From Clostridia bacterium (GTDB lineage Bacteria; Bacillota; Clostridia; TANB77; CAG-508): a DNA stretch of 64,000 nucleotides. The stretch covers positions 1-64,000 of the forward strand of contig JAFWNC010000003.1 in assembly GCA_017510525.1 (NCBI GenBank), read 5' to 3'. Position numbers and translations under genes: made by a program. The notes under the pieces were generated by a model that ran no database searches, was not told where the DNA came from, and saw nothing but the letters and a program-made list of their open reading frames with translations. Positions 46,174 through 56,672 of this stretch are shown in pieces (positions within the stretch are counted from its first letter, which is position 1; every line of letters starts with the position of its first letter).

Positions 46174-47985
46174 CTACTCTTCATCATCCAATTTAAGCAC
46201 AGACAAGAAAGCCTCCTGAGGCACCTCCACATTACCAATCTGACGCATCTTCTTCTTGCCCTTTTTCTGTTTCTCCAAAAGCTTCTTCTTTCTAGTAATA
46301 TCACCACCATAACATTTAGCCAAAACATCTTTCCTCATAGCTGAAAGAGTTTCTCTCGCAATAATTTTTCCAGAAACAACAGCCTGAATTGGAATTTCGA
46401 ATAATTGTCTTGGAATAACAGTCTTAAGCTTTTCAGCCATTTTTCTACCACGAGTATATGCGCTATCTTTATGAACAATAAATGAAAGAGCATCAACAGC
46501 CTCATTATTAATATGAATATCAAGTTTTACAAGCTCAGATCTTCTATATTCCTTAAATTCATAATCAACAGAAGCATAACCTTTAGTCTTAGATTTTAAA
46601 GTATCAAAGAAATCATAAATAATCTCATTTAAAGGTAAATCATATTCAAGAACAACTCTATTTTCATCCAAATATTTCATATCAATATAAGTACCTCTAC
46701 GATTTTGACAAATCTCCATTACATTTCCAACAAACTCTTTTGGAAGCATTATTTCCGCTTTCATAATAGGCTCTTCAATATAGCTAATCTCTTGTGTTGG
46801 TGGTAAATCAGTAGGATTATATAATTCAATAATATCTCCATTAGTCTTATGAACTTTATAAATAACAGATGGCGCTGTTGTTATTAAACCTAAATCAAAC
46901 TCTCTATCTAATCTTTCTTGTATAATTTCCAAATGTAAAAGTCCTAAAAATCCACATCTAAAACCAAAACCTAATGCAATTGAAGTTTCTGGCTCATACT
47001 CTAAAGCAGCATCATTAAGTTTAAGCTTTTCTAAAGCAGCTTTTAAATTTTCATATTCACTACCATCCATAGGATATAACCCACAATATACCATTGAATT
47101 AGCTTTTTTATATCCCGGTAATGGTTCTGTTGCTGGATTATCTTTGTGTGTAATTGTATCACCAACATGCAAATCAGAAACTGTCTTTATACTAGCAGCA
47201 ATATACCCTACTTCTCCCGCTTTTAGCTTATCAGCAGGTACATATTCACCAGCTCCAAAATATCCTACTTCAGTAACTACAAAAGATTTTTTTGTAGCCA
47301 TAAATAAAATCTCATCACCAGCTTTAACTGTTCCCTCTTTAACTCTGACATAACTTATGGCACCCTTATAATTATCATAAAAAGAATCAAAAATTAAACA
47401 CTTAAGATTTCCATTTTCATCTCCAGAAGGAGCAGGAATATCAGAAACAATTCTTTCTAAAACCTCATCAACATTTAATCCAGATTTAGCAGAAATGCAA
47501 GGAGCATCCATTGCTGGAATACCGATAATATCCTCAATCTCCTTTTTCACCTCATCAGGTCTAGCATTTGGTAAATCAACCTTATTAACAACAGGTAAAA
47601 TCTCCAAATTATTATCTAAAGCCAAATACACATTAGCTAATGTTTGAGCCTCAACACCTTGACTACTATCAACAACTAAAATAGCACCCTCACATGCAGC
47701 TAAACTACGAGATACTTCATAATTAAAATCAACATGACCAGGAGTATCAATCAAGTTTAAAATATAAGTATTACCATCTTTAGCTTTATAATTCATTCTT
47801 ACAGCCTGAGACTTAATAGTAATACCTCTCTCCTTTTCAATATCCATGTTATCTAGAACTTGACTCTCCATCTCTCTTTGAGTCAAAACTCCAGTCATTT
47901 CAATAAGTCTATCCGCCAAAGTAGACTTACCATGATCTATATGTGCAATTATACTAAAATTTCTAATTCTTTCTCTATCGTTCAA
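46174..47985 (-). CDS. lepA: Elongation factor 4 (LepA)
   Basis: 603 residues, ribosomal back-translocase/biogenesis GTPase. G1 [15 protein letters not shown] near residue 11, G2 [10 protein letters not shown]3 DTPGHVDF, G4 NKVDLP. The LepA-specific C-terminal domain ends in a Lys-rich segment ([19 protein letters not shown]). Start codon TTG, 9 bases after AAGGAG. Monocistronic. Confidence 0.97.
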   Translation of the reverse strand: MNDRERIRNFSIIAHIDHGKSTLADRLIEMTGVLTQREMESQVLDNMDIEKERGITIKSQAVRMNYKAKDGNTYILNLIDTPGHVDFNYEVSRSLAACEGAILVVDSSQGVEAQTLANVYLALDNNLEILPVVNKVDLPNARPDEVKKEIEDIIGIPAMDAPCISAKSGLNVDEVLERIVSDIPAPSGDENGNLKCLIFDSFYDNYKGAISYVRVKEGTVKAGDEILFMATKKSFVVTEVGYFGAGEYVPADKLKAGEVGYIAASIKTVSDLHVGDTITHKDNPATEPLPGYKKANSMVYCGLYPMDGSEYENLKAALEKLKLNDAALEYEPETSIALGFGFRCGFLGLLHLEIIQERLDREFDLGLITTAPSVIYKVHKTNGDIIELYNPTDLPPTQEISYIEEPIMKAEIMLPKEFVGNVMEICQNRRGTYIDMKYLDENRVVLEYDLPLNEIIYDFFDTLKSKTKGYASVDYEFKEYRRSELVKLDIHINNEAVDALSFIVHKDSAYTRGRKMAEKLKTVIPRQLFEIPIQAVVSGKIIARETLSAMRKDVLAKCYGGDITRKKKLLEKQKKGKKKMRQIGNVEVPQEAFLSVLKLDDEE

Positions 47986-48059
47986 CCTATAATCTCCTTA
48001 AAATATCTAAATTTAAACTATTTTACCATAAATTCATCCTTTATACAAGATAAAAAATT

Positions 48060-48116
48060 GGACTTGGGGACGACCATTGGACTTGGGGACGACCATTGGA
48101 CTTGGGGACGACCATT
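48060..48116. repeat. Three perfect tandem copies of a 19-base unit
   Basis: GGACTTGGGGACGACCATT repeated three times without spacers or divergence. Confidence 0.9.
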
Positions 48117-48130
48117 AAAAGTCCCAAAAT

Positions 48131-48160
48131 GTAGGGGCGGGTTTCCATGCCCGCCCCTAA
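48131..48160. repeat. R1 palindrome
   Basis: GTAGGGGCGGGTTTCCATGCCCGCCCCTA next to the tandem 19-mers. Confidence 0.65.
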
Positions 48161-48172
48161 AAAAATATTAAC

Positions 48173-48791
48173 TTATAAAGATGTAAGAACTACAAATGCT
48201 GAAACAACCCAAGCCCAATCAGGAACATCATCAACACTAGCGCTCAAGTCATAACCCATAAATGATCCAGAACTTCTAAATTTTCCTCTTATCCATCCCC
48301 AAATTGAATCATCATTATCATAGTTGTCCTTATTAAAGAATCCCTTAACCCTGTCAAACATATCATCCATAAATGTACTATCGTCTTCCATCTCATCAAC
48401 ATAATCTACATCATAATGGTCTATTCCACCAACATCAAACCTAGCATTAAACTCTCTAGTCTCACCAGGTTCCATATCTTCTAATTTAACATATTTAGTC
48501 TGTAATAAAGTACCATTATCATCATAAGACCTTACTCTAACATACTTAGACTCTATTGTCTTATCAGAAGTATTAGTAACTTTTCCTCTATAAAAGCCTT
48601 GCATTTTATTAGAATTTGCCTCAACAGTTTCAACTTTTAAACCATCTTCAGATGAAGCAATATTAACACCTCCGAGAATTTGTTAAATCATTATATGTAT
48701 TTTTTAATAAAACATTTGATACAATCATTGAAAAAAGGAAAAATAAAATAATCCAAATAGCATACATACCAAAAGTCTTCATTCTATCCAT
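48173..48791 (-). CDS. FxLYD-domain membrane protein with CGG +1 shift site
   Basis: 205 residues after one shift. ATG 48791 follows GGAGG and opens MDRMKTFGMYAIWII, a membrane helix to about residue 28. Zero frame then ends ...LTNSRRC. CGG 48672-48674 read as C-GGA gives NSGGVNIASSEDGLKV and joins the FxLYD-like domain (YRGKVTNTSDKTIESKYVRVRSYDDNG, then LEDMEPGETREFNARF). An acidic stretch and a C-terminal hydrophobic segment (DWAWVVSAFVVLTSL) follow. The open part downstream alone lacks any plausible start, which supports the joined reading. Confidence 0.8.
48671..48674 (-). other. CGGA +1 frameshift site in the FxLYD gene
   Basis: TCT CGG AGG TGT TAA in zero frame; TCT C-GGA GGT GTT AAT ATT after shift. 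Confidence 0.7.
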
Positions 48792-48927
48792 AAAACATCC
48801 TCCAAAAATTTCACAATCTACCTATATTATACAATATTTTTGATCAAAAGTAAATGTTTTTAAGAAATAGAAGCAAATTAGACACTTTTAAACACCATTA
48901 TAAATGCAAGTTTTTTTAAAAAAATCT

Positions 48928-49395
48928 CTATTTTTTAAAAATACCTTTAAAGAAATTAATAATTCTTTCTATTAATCCATCCTGTTTTTGAATAGTTAAA
49001 GAAACATTTTTCTCCAATTGACTCTTACCTTCAACTTCATTACTATCATTTTTATCAGTTTTATTCTTATTAAATAATTCTTCTTCATATTTAAAATATT
49101 TATTTCTGTTCATCTGTTCATTATGCTTCAAAATCTTTTCAATACTTCTTTTTTCTTCATCAGATTTGCACCAGCAATTATAATGTAACATACAAATAAA
49201 AGAAACAGCACCTTTACTTATTTTCTGTTTGGTTAATGGTATATTTAAATCATAAACTGGATTATACTCTTTGAATCTATTGTTTTCGACAAAACTATAT
49301 AGTTTTGCTGGAATAGCTTTAATATACCACTCACTCATTGAAGACAGAACACTATAGACTTCAGAATAAACCAAAGCTCTATCTCTACTAACCAT
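48928..49395 (-). CDS. Unknown 155-residue protein in the repeat-protein operon
   Basis: Helical soluble protein (MVSRDRALVYSEVYSVLSSM, PLTKQKISKGAVSFICMLHY) with a Lys/Asn-rich linker and a C-terminal amphipathic segment IERIINFFKGIFKK. Downstream of the 41-residue ORF and the 1,105-residue protein, same strand, short gaps. This family resembles clostridial 'hypothetical' proteins; no function known to me. Confidence 0.6.
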   Translation of the reverse strand: MVSRDRALVYSEVYSVLSSMSEWYIKAIPAKLYSFVENNRFKEYNPVYDLNIPLTKQKISKGAVSFICMLHYNCWCKSDEEKRSIEKILKHNEQMNRNKYFKYEEELFNKNKTDKNDSNEVEGKSQLEKNVSLTIQKQDGLIERIINFFKGIFKK

Positions 49396-49412
49396 ATCAA
49401 ACTCCTTAATAA

Positions 49413-49538
49413 TTAACGTTCATTATCATCATTATTATCTTTTTCTTCATCAACCTTATCAAGTTCTAAAATTTTTCTTACACTATCAATCTGTTCTTCT
49501 AATTTTTCATACATTTTTTCCTCATAATCTTTATTCAT
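49413..49538 (-). CDS. 41-residue charged micro-protein
   Basis: ATG 49538 after GGAGG, TAA at 49413. The product is nearly all charged (MNKDYEEKMYEKLEEQ ... DNNDDNER) and should be a coiled coil. It starts 15 bases after the stop of the 1,105-residue gene and ends 18 bases before the 155-residue gene, so it is part of one operon. Confidence 0.55.
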   Translation of the reverse strand: MNKDYEEKMYEKLEEQIDSVRKILELDKVDEEKDNNDDNER

Positions 49539-49552
49539 ATTTTTTCCTCCAC

Positions 49553-52500
49553 TTATAACTGCATTTCTTCTTTACTATTATTTCTGTCATTCTCTTTATC
49601 ACGAGCTAGACTTTCCTTTTCCAATCTTAAGTCATTATTTTCTATTCCCAAATCTAGATATGATTCTAAAAGATTATTACTAACTTTATCATTAGAACTT
49701 CTATCAAACTCAAATTCTTTTTCCGGCTCCAAAGAATATAAAATATCATTATATTTTTCATGCATTTTACCATAAAAATTAATATTATTACTATTATTAT
49801 TTCCTTTTCTTGTTTCATTATTTGAAACATGTGCTAAAGCTTGTACACATTCTTTATATTCCTTAGAATCTAGATTTTTAATAGATTTATCTATTTCACC
49901 TATAATATTCTCTAATCTTTCATCAGAAAAATATTTTTCTTTTAAAACATTACTACACATTAATCCAACTTTATTGTTTTCATATTTAACAATTAATTTT
50001 TCTAAAAGCTCTGGTTTTGACAGATTCTCATATTCAGGAAGATACTCATAATATAAATTTTCATTTATTTTTTCATCTAGTATTAACTTTTTCATCAACT
50101 CAATCTTATCATATTCCCTATTAGCAAAATACTCTCTATCAATTACAACTATAGGAATTCCAAGATCTGCAGCTAATTTTTTTGTCATATTCCATTGCGA
50201 ATCTTTCTCTCTTCTCTTTTCCCATTCTGGATTTGTTCGTTCATCCATACTTGTCTCTTCTATCCACACCGCATAATCTGGTTTATATTTCGAAACATTA
50301 CCATTTTCATCTATAACTATCCTATCTTTAACCATTTCATTATGTGTATGTCTGGTATTATTAATCATTTCTTCCGGTGTTCTGAACTCTGAATTAGCAT
50401 CATAACTATAAAATTTCACATTATCACTACAAGAAAACAAATCGTAAGGGCCAGAAGAAATCAAGCTATTTTTTCTTATTTGACTGTACCCTACTGCAAC
50501 TCTTCCAATATTTCTTGCACTAGCTATACTATCATTTCCTATATAACTTTCACAATTCCCATGATAATCTAAATTAGGAGTTTCGTAATAATCTACAAAA
50601 TTCTCTGGAGGAATCCATCCTCCACTAACATATGCGCCTTCCACTCTAATATTAATATTAAAGTCTTTTTTCACATCATAAACATCGATACTATGTTTTA
50701 ATCCATTATTATCAAGATATATCTCCGATTTCTCTCTTTTATCTTTTACTTCAGGTTGATATAAAGTATCATTATAAAGTTCACTAAATATATTTATTAT
50801 ATTCCCTTCAACATTTCTAACATTTGGGAAATCTCCCCATGGTTCACCAAGTTGATTATTATTCACTGTATTATTAATAATTTTTTCAATATTTTCACAT
50901 TCTATAACATCTTTTATAACTTTTAAAAACCTAGTATCTGTATTATCAGGAAGTTTATCAACATCTGCTCCATATCTGCTTACTAGCCTTTTTGCTTCAT
51001 TTAAATCTATACCAAATTTATATTCAAGAAGAGCAAATTTATAAACGTCATCAGCCGAATCTAAATTTAAGTCTTTAACATCTTTAGTATTGCCTTGAAG
51101 AATATCCAAACACATGCTACTCCTTTTTTCAGTATATTCATTAATATCATTTACATTTAATATATTAAAATAATTACCATTATCTGATATTACAGAAAGA
51201 TACCTTTGAATAAAATCATCTGTAATTTCAGATTTATCCATATTATTTAAATTAATCTGTAAATAAGAATAAAAACTATCATTTTTCATTATCTTATTAA
51301 GACTTATAATCCAATTAGTATCATTTCTCATAAGATAGTCTATCCCTTTTTGCATTACCGGATTATCTTTGCATTTTAAAATATATTCTTGTATGTTTGG
51401 ATAATTTGTAATTCTCACAAGTTGCTCATCTGTATATAATTCAAACAAATCTTTTTCTGTAGCAAATTTCATATTTAAAGTATGAATTAAATTATCATTT
51501 TTACTATATATTTTCTGTATTTTACCCTTTACAGAATCATCTAAATTTAATAATTCCAGCGTATCACCGAATTTTTCACGTTTTATATTATCATTTGTAC
51601 AGGCCCAATACTCATTTAACAAATTAGGGTTTTTAGCTAAGCTTTTAAAAATTGTCATAAATTTCTCGTTCTGCACAACACTCTTTGAACCTTCCCATAA
51701 TGAAAGCCTATTTTCTTTAAACAAATTAAATACTTCTTCAAATTTATTACTTTGTAAATCTGAATTTGTATTTTTCCAAACCTCAGATAATCCACGTGTA
51801 TTATCTGTTTTTTTAATATTAGAAATCAATTCATTAAAAAAATTAATTTTTTCATTCTGAATTATCTCATCTGTACCTGACCAAATCTTAATTTTAAATT
51901 TGCTTTTTTTAGTCTCATCTAGATCAGGTTTATCTATAATATTTATTACTTTATCAAATAAACCTCTTTGTAAATCACTATTAGTGCCTCTCCATAATTC
52001 CCCAGAATAATCAACATCTGAGTACATCGAAATCAAATTATAAAGCAATTGTCTATTTTCAAATTGAATACTTTTATCAGTTTTTTCCCATATATCTGAT
52101 CTGTGATTCTGCATTATTTTAGATAAACTATCAGAATGTTCTTTCTGAACATCCGGATCAGTACTCATCCACAAGTTACCTATTGCACCTTTATTATTTC
52201 CCAAAAATTCAACACATCTATCAAAACTTGATGTTTGGATTTCTTTTGGCATTTCACCCCAGATACTACTTAAATTTTCAGGATCATTTTCTAAACATTT
52301 TATAATTTTAACAATATTATTCTGTTTTATTTCAGCTGGAGTATAGTTCAATACATCAGCAACTGCTCTTCCTTGACCTATCTTCTGAATAATTTTAAAG
52401 AATACCTCTTGATTATTAGTTTTTACTTCATCAGCCGTTCCAATCCAAATATCTCTTAAATATACCAACGGATTTTCATTTCCTCCAAAATCCATTACTC

Positions 52501-52870
52501 TAGAAAATAATTCTTGCTGAACAACAGGTGACGTATATTTCCAAACCTCATTTATTTCTACTGTTCTATTATTAGTATAATTTAAAACATTATCTAACTT
52601 TTCTATTTGAACACTATCATGTGTTTTTAGCCATACCTGTATCTTAGGATCAATTTTTGAAGTATCAATATCAACCTTTGAAATCTCACTAGTTCTCTTT
52701 AAAATTTCATCACAAAATTGACTCTGTACCTCTGGTACTATTGTATCCCAAACATTTATAATACTATTAATATCATTATCTTTTAACAATTTATCTATCA
52801 TATTTTTCTGATTATTTCTAGTAAATGCATATCTAATATTATCAAAAATATTTCTCCTATTTTCCTCCAT
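49553..52870 (-). CDS. Large W-x-x-T repeat protein of unknown function
   Basis: 1,105 residues, no signal peptide or membrane helix. Residues about 30-470 hold about eleven degenerate repeats of 30-45 residues with the core 'hydrophobic-W-x-x-T-x-x-x-V/I-Q-x-x-x-F', for example EVWKYTSPVVQQELF, LWMSTDPDVQKEHS and VWKNTNSDLQSNKF, probably a helical solenoid. Residues about 700-960 are a separate domain (NLDYHGNCESYIGNDSIASARNI, PDYAVWIEET, LAADLGIPIVVIDREYF). A charged helical tail follows. Lead gene of an operon with two small genes. Native AT-rich codons. A role in intercellular conflict or host interaction is speculation. Confidence 0.65.
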   Translation of the reverse strand: MEENRRNIFDNIRYAFTRNNQKNMIDKLLKDNDINSIINVWDTIVPEVQSQFCDEILKRTSEISKVDIDTSKIDPKIQVWLKTHDSVQIEKLDNVLNYTNNRTVEINEVWKYTSPVVQQELFSRVMDFGGNENPLVYLRDIWIGTADEVKTNNQEVFFKIIQKIGQGRAVADVLNYTPAEIKQNNIVKIIKCLENDPENLSSIWGEMPKEIQTSSFDRCVEFLGNNKGAIGNLWMSTDPDVQKEHSDSLSKIMQNHRSDIWEKTDKSIQFENRQLLYNLISMYSDVDYSGELWRGTNSDLQRGLFDKVINIIDKPDLDETKKSKFKIKIWSGTDEIIQNEKINFFNELISNIKKTDNTRGLSEVWKNTNSDLQSNKFEEVFNLFKENRLSLWEGSKSVVQNEKFMTIFKSLAKNPNLLNEYWACTNDNIKREKFGDTLELLNLDDSVKGKIQKIYSKNDNLIHTLNMKFATEKDLFELYTDEQLVRITNYPNIQEYILKCKDNPVMQKGIDYLMRNDTNWIISLNKIMKNDSFYSYLQINLNNMDKSEITDDFIQRYLSVISDNGNYFNILNVNDINEYTEKRSSMCLDILQGNTKDVKDLNLDSADDVYKFALLEYKFGIDLNEAKRLVSRYGADVDKLPDNTDTRFLKVIKDVIECENIEKIINNTVNNNQLGEPWGDFPNVRNVEGNIINIFSELYNDTLYQPEVKDKREKSEIYLDNNGLKHSIDVYDVKKDFNINIRVEGAYVSGGWIPPENFVDYYETPNLDYHGNCESYIGNDSIASARNIGRVAVGYSQIRKNSLISSGPYDLFSCSDNVKFYSYDANSEFRTPEEMINNTRHTHNEMVKDRIVIDENGNVSKYKPDYAVWIEETSMDERTNPEWEKRREKDSQWNMTKKLAADLGIPIVVIDREYFANREYDKIELMKKLILDEKINENLYYEYLPEYENLSKPELLEKLIVKYENNKVGLMCSNVLKEKYFSDERLENIIGEIDKSIKNLDSKEYKECVQALAHVSNNETRKGNNNSNNINFYGKMHEKYNDILYSLEPEKEFEFDRSSNDKVSNNLLESYLDLGIENNDLRLEKESLARDKENDRNNSKEEMQL

Positions 52871-52981
52871 CCAAAGCCTCCAAGAAAATATAATAATCCA
52901 TTAATATTATATATCAATTCATATAAAACAATCATCAACTTAACTAACTTGTAAATAAAAAAACACATAAATGTAATAAAA

Positions 52982-53017
52982 AAACAAATGGTGACACTAA
53001 CCATTTGTTTTTTTACT
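52982..53017 (-). terminator. Terminator of addA
   Basis: AAAACAAATGGT-GACACTA-ACCATTTGTTTT with T-runs on both sides. Confidence 0.75.
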
Positions 53018-53041
53018 TTTTGAAACACACACTAAAATCCC

Positions 53042-56000
53042 CTAAATCAATATCTCTTTACCCAAATTAGTAGAATAAATATAAACCTCATCAACTTCTC
53101 TTCCAAGAGATTCTTCAAGTGCCTTTTTATATAAGTCCAACTGAATACTATACTTTTCTACAAGCTCCTCTTCTTTCTCGATATAATCAGTCTTATAATC
53201 AACTAATACCAATTTATCTTCACAATCTACAAAATACAAATCTACAATACCTTGAACTAAAATCTTCTCATCAGAATCAATTCCATAAATATCCCTTACT
53301 GAAACATTTATATAAAAAGGTTTTTCTCTTTCAATAGTTCTCGCATCTCTTAACCTTTGAGCTAATTTCGATTGAGTAAACTTTAAAATATTATTTACCC
53401 TAATTGATTCTCTCTCTGTGCTAGTAACCTTATTTTCCGCTTCCATTTTGCTCAAAAATTCCTTTAGTTCATCTTCACTATATACTTTCTTTAAATCTAG
53501 ATTTTGTAAAACTAAATGTGTAAGAGTTCCAATTTGTGCTGAAGAAATCTTCTTATCCCTCATAAATTCAGGTTTTTCTAACTCTTTGATTTCATAAACA
53601 TCATCGGTCTGTAATTCCTTGATCTTACTTACGCTTAATTTACTTGGAATTAAAGTCAACTCATCCCATTTATACTTCCAGTTAATTAGTTCATCAATTT
53701 TTGAATAATCCTTATCTTGATTAAATTTAATCTTTTCCTCTTTTTCCATTAGCTCTGAAACGCTGTCAATATCACTCTTTTTAATCGAATTAAATTCAAT
53801 TAGATTTTTCTCTTTGTTACTTAAATAAACAAACTCTAGCCAATCTAAATATGAATAGTATTTCTTAACCAATAAATGATTAAGTTTTTCATTTTCTTTT
53901 TTATAAACATTTAAAAGTTCAGTTTTATTTTCTAATTCCTTTTCTAAATCATTCTCTATCCCTGTAATAATAAGCTTTTCCTTAGCACGAGTAACCGCAA
54001 CATATAAAATTCTCATTTCCTCAGAAATAGACTCATCTTTAACCCTTAGTTTTATAGCATTTTTAGCTGCAGTATCATACTCTATTTTTCTCTCATAATT
54101 AATATACTTTGGGCCAATACCTAAAGAGGAATGCATTAAAATAGGCTCATTCAAATCTCTCATGTTAAATTTCTTATCTGTTCTAGATAGAAAAACAACC
54201 GGAAATTCTAATCCCTTACTCTTATGAATACTCATTATTCTAACTACATTTTCACTCTCACCAATAACCTTAGCTGAAGTCAAATCACCCTCTTGATTTC
54301 TAATTCTTTCAATATACTTTATAAAATTATACAAACCTTTAAAACTAACCTTTTCATAATCTTTTGCACGTTCAAAAAGCATTCTTAAATTAGCTTCTCT
54401 AATCTCACCATTAGGCATTAACTTTACATAGTTAAGATAATCAGTATCCTCATAAATTTTCCATATAAACTCATCTAAACTTAAATATTCTTCTTCTTTT
54501 CTAAAACCAGAAATCATATCTAAAGCATTTTTCACTTTATCTTTTAAAGTCTGATTTATCTCTGAGTCTGTAACTTTCTTCAAAGAATTATAAAAGCTTT
54601 CTTCTCTATCAAGTAGCCTTATTTCAACCAATTCATTATCATCAAATCCAAAAATAGGAGATCTCAAAACAGTTACTAAAGAAATATCATCAGTAGGATT
54701 ATCAATAACTTTTAGGAAACAGATTATTGTTTGAATTTCAATCGAATTCAAATAATCTGATGAACTGTCTGAAAATACTGGAATTCCATTATCATATAAT
54801 TCTTTTTCAAAAACACTTGCAACACCTGATGTAGTTCTAAGTAATATAACAATATCCTTGAAAGTAATATTTCTATAACCAACATTTTTATCAAAAACTT
54901 GAAATCTACTATCTATCAGTTTTTTTATTTCAGAAGTAACAAATTTAGCTTCAATCTCAGTTTTTTCAAGCTGTCTTTCTTCACTATCGTCACTTTCTTC
55001 TTTTAAATCAATAATATTTAAAACTGTTTTATAACTTTGATTTTCTAGTAATTCAAAACTAGCTGCAGGATTCAAAAATTCAGATTCATCATAATCAATA
55101 TCGCCTAATTTTTTACTCATTATATTTTCAAAAACCAAATTTGCAAATTCTAGAACCTCTCTTCTACTTCTAAAGTTTTTAAATAGTTTAATCTTCAAAC
55201 CATCATCACAGTTTTCTTCCTTATATCTATCATATTTATCTAAGAAAAGCTCAGGACTAGCTTGTCTAAACTTATAAATGCTCTGCTTAACATCCCCAAC
55301 CATGAATATATTTTTTCCATCAGAAATAGAATTAAGTAAATATTCTTGAACAAGATTACTATCTTGGTATTCATCAATAGCAATTTCCTTAAATTTTTCT
55401 TGATACTTTCTAGCAACATCAGTTCTTACATACTCACCATCTTCATTCTTTCTTAGCAAAATTTTTAAAGCATAATGTTCAATATCAGAAAAATCCATAA
55501 TATTTTTTTCTTGTTTTTTCTTAGAAAAACTATCGCAAAAAAGTAAAACTAACCTTTTTAAGTTATCTATTATTTCATACATTTCGTAAATATCATCAAA
55601 TGCTTCTCCAGAATCATATAAAAAGGTTTTATCAACCATTTTATTATACTTATCTTTAACAATATCTCTTACTCTTTTTGCTTCATCTTTGACATCCATA
55701 GATATTTTTCTATCTATTGGCCATTTGTTAAATTTAAAATTATAAACAGCCTGAAAAGTACTATCCCAAGTCGTCATTGAATTCAAAATAGTCTCTAATC
55801 CACTAATATCTGCACCTAAAGCATTTGAATATTTTTCAAGTTCATCAAATTTATCAATCTTTTTCTTTATAACTTTAAGTTGATTTATATCATCAATAAT
55901 CTCTTCTCTAGCATTTTGAAGTAAAATCTCGCCCCATATAGTATTTTCAAACCCAACATCTTTCTTATCTTTTACATCAAATTCTTTGGTCTTCTCTATT

Positions 56001-56569
56001 AGCCATTCTTCAGGAAAAGGATTACTCTGAATAAAATGAAAAATTCTAAGAACAGTCTCCTTTAGAGGCTCATCGCCTTTATATCCAGTATATACTCTAA
56101 CTAACTTTTCAAAAAACTCTTCTTTTGATTCATACAAATCTTCAAAAAGTTCATCTAAAACCTCTTGTTTCATAATATCAAGCTCAACATTATCAGCAAT
56201 TCTAAAATTAGGAGAAATATCTATTTCAAAAAAATTATTTTTAATAACATCCAAACAAAAAGAATCAATTGTACAAATACTAGCTTTATTAAGAAGTAAA
56301 ACTTGCTTAGAGAGCCACTTATCTTCTGGGTTTTCATCAATTTTACTATACAAAGCCTCTAAAATTCTTTCTCTCATTTCAGAAGCAGCAGCATTTGTAA
56401 AAGTAACAATCAACAATCTATCAATATCAGTTTTATCTTTTATTATTTTTTGAACAATTCTCTCAACTAAAACAGTTGTCTTACCACTACCAGCAGCAGC
56501 AGCAACTAAAATATTACACCCTTTTTCATCTACAGCCCTTTGTTGTTCAATAGTAAATTTATTTGCCAT
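53042..56569 (-). CDS. addA: ATP-dependent helicase/nuclease subunit A
   Basis: 1,175 residues. UvrD-like helicase with Walker A VAAAAGSGKTTVLVERIV near residue 22, DEYQDSN near 400, and RIMSIHKSKGLEFPVVFLS near 780. C-terminal RecB-family nuclease domain with VQGIVDLYF, then LVLVDYKTD near 1,125, the catalytic D...D-x-K. Processes double-strand breaks with AddB. addB, usually just upstream, is not present next to it here. Confidence 0.95.
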   Translation of the reverse strand: MANKFTIEQQRAVDEKGCNILVAAAAGSGKTTVLVERIVQKIIKDKTDIDRLLIVTFTNAAASEMRERILEALYSKIDENPEDKWLSKQVLLLNKASICTIDSFCLDVIKNNFFEIDISPNFRIADNVELDIMKQEVLDELFEDLYESKEEFFEKLVRVYTGYKGDEPLKETVLRIFHFIQSNPFPEEWLIEKTKEFDVKDKKDVGFENTIWGEILLQNAREEIIDDINQLKVIKKKIDKFDELEKYSNALGADISGLETILNSMTTWDSTFQAVYNFKFNKWPIDRKISMDVKDEAKRVRDIVKDKYNKMVDKTFLYDSGEAFDDIYEMYEIIDNLKRLVLLFCDSFSKKKQEKNIMDFSDIEHYALKILLRKNEDGEYVRTDVARKYQEKFKEIAIDEYQDSNLVQEYLLNSISDGKNIFMVGDVKQSIYKFRQASPELFLDKYDRYKEENCDDGLKIKLFKNFRSRREVLEFANLVFENIMSKKLGDIDYDESEFLNPAASFELLENQSYKTVLNIIDLKEESDDSEERQLEKTEIEAKFVTSEIKKLIDSRFQVFDKNVGYRNITFKDIVILLRTTSGVASVFEKELYDNGIPVFSDSSSDYLNSIEIQTIICFLKVIDNPTDDISLVTVLRSPIFGFDDNELVEIRLLDREESFYNSLKKVTDSEINQTLKDKVKNALDMISGFRKEEEYLSLDEFIWKIYEDTDYLNYVKLMPNGEIREANLRMLFERAKDYEKVSFKGLYNFIKYIERIRNQEGDLTSAKVIGESENVVRIMSIHKSKGLEFPVVFLSRTDKKFNMRDLNEPILMHSSLGIGPKYINYERKIEYDTAAKNAIKLRVKDESISEEMRILYVAVTRAKEKLIITGIENDLEKELENKTELLNVYKKENEKLNHLLVKKYYSYLDWLEFVYLSNKEKNLIEFNSIKKSDIDSVSELMEKEEKIKFNQDKDYSKIDELINWKYKWDELTLIPSKLSVSKIKELQTDDVYEIKELEKPEFMRDKKISSAQIGTLTHLVLQNLDLKKVYSEDELKEFLSKMEAENKVTSTERESIRVNNILKFTQSKLAQRLRDARTIEREKPFYINVSVRDIYGIDSDEKILVQGIVDLYFVDCEDKLVLVDYKTDYIEKEEELVEKYSIQLDLYKKALEESLGREVDEVYIYSTNLGKEILI

Positions 56570-56640
56570 AAAAAATCTCCTAACTCAATTTTTAACTATT
56601 ATATCAAAAAAATAAAAAAAAACAAACCATAAGAGTGACT

Positions 56641-56672
56641 AAAAAAGAGGTCTCAATTATGAGACCTCTTTA
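56641..56672 (-). terminator. Terminator of the first HNH gene
   Basis: AAAGAGGTCTC-AATTAT-GAGACCTCTTT. Confidence 0.75.

Noticed and set aside
48060-48116. CRISPR array
   Set aside because: The three 19-base units are directly adjacent with no spacers, and no cas genes are present.
52798-53028. 76-residue minus-strand ORF
   Set aside because: It begins inside the addA terminator and overlaps the start of the 1,105-residue gene in another frame; no ribosome site.
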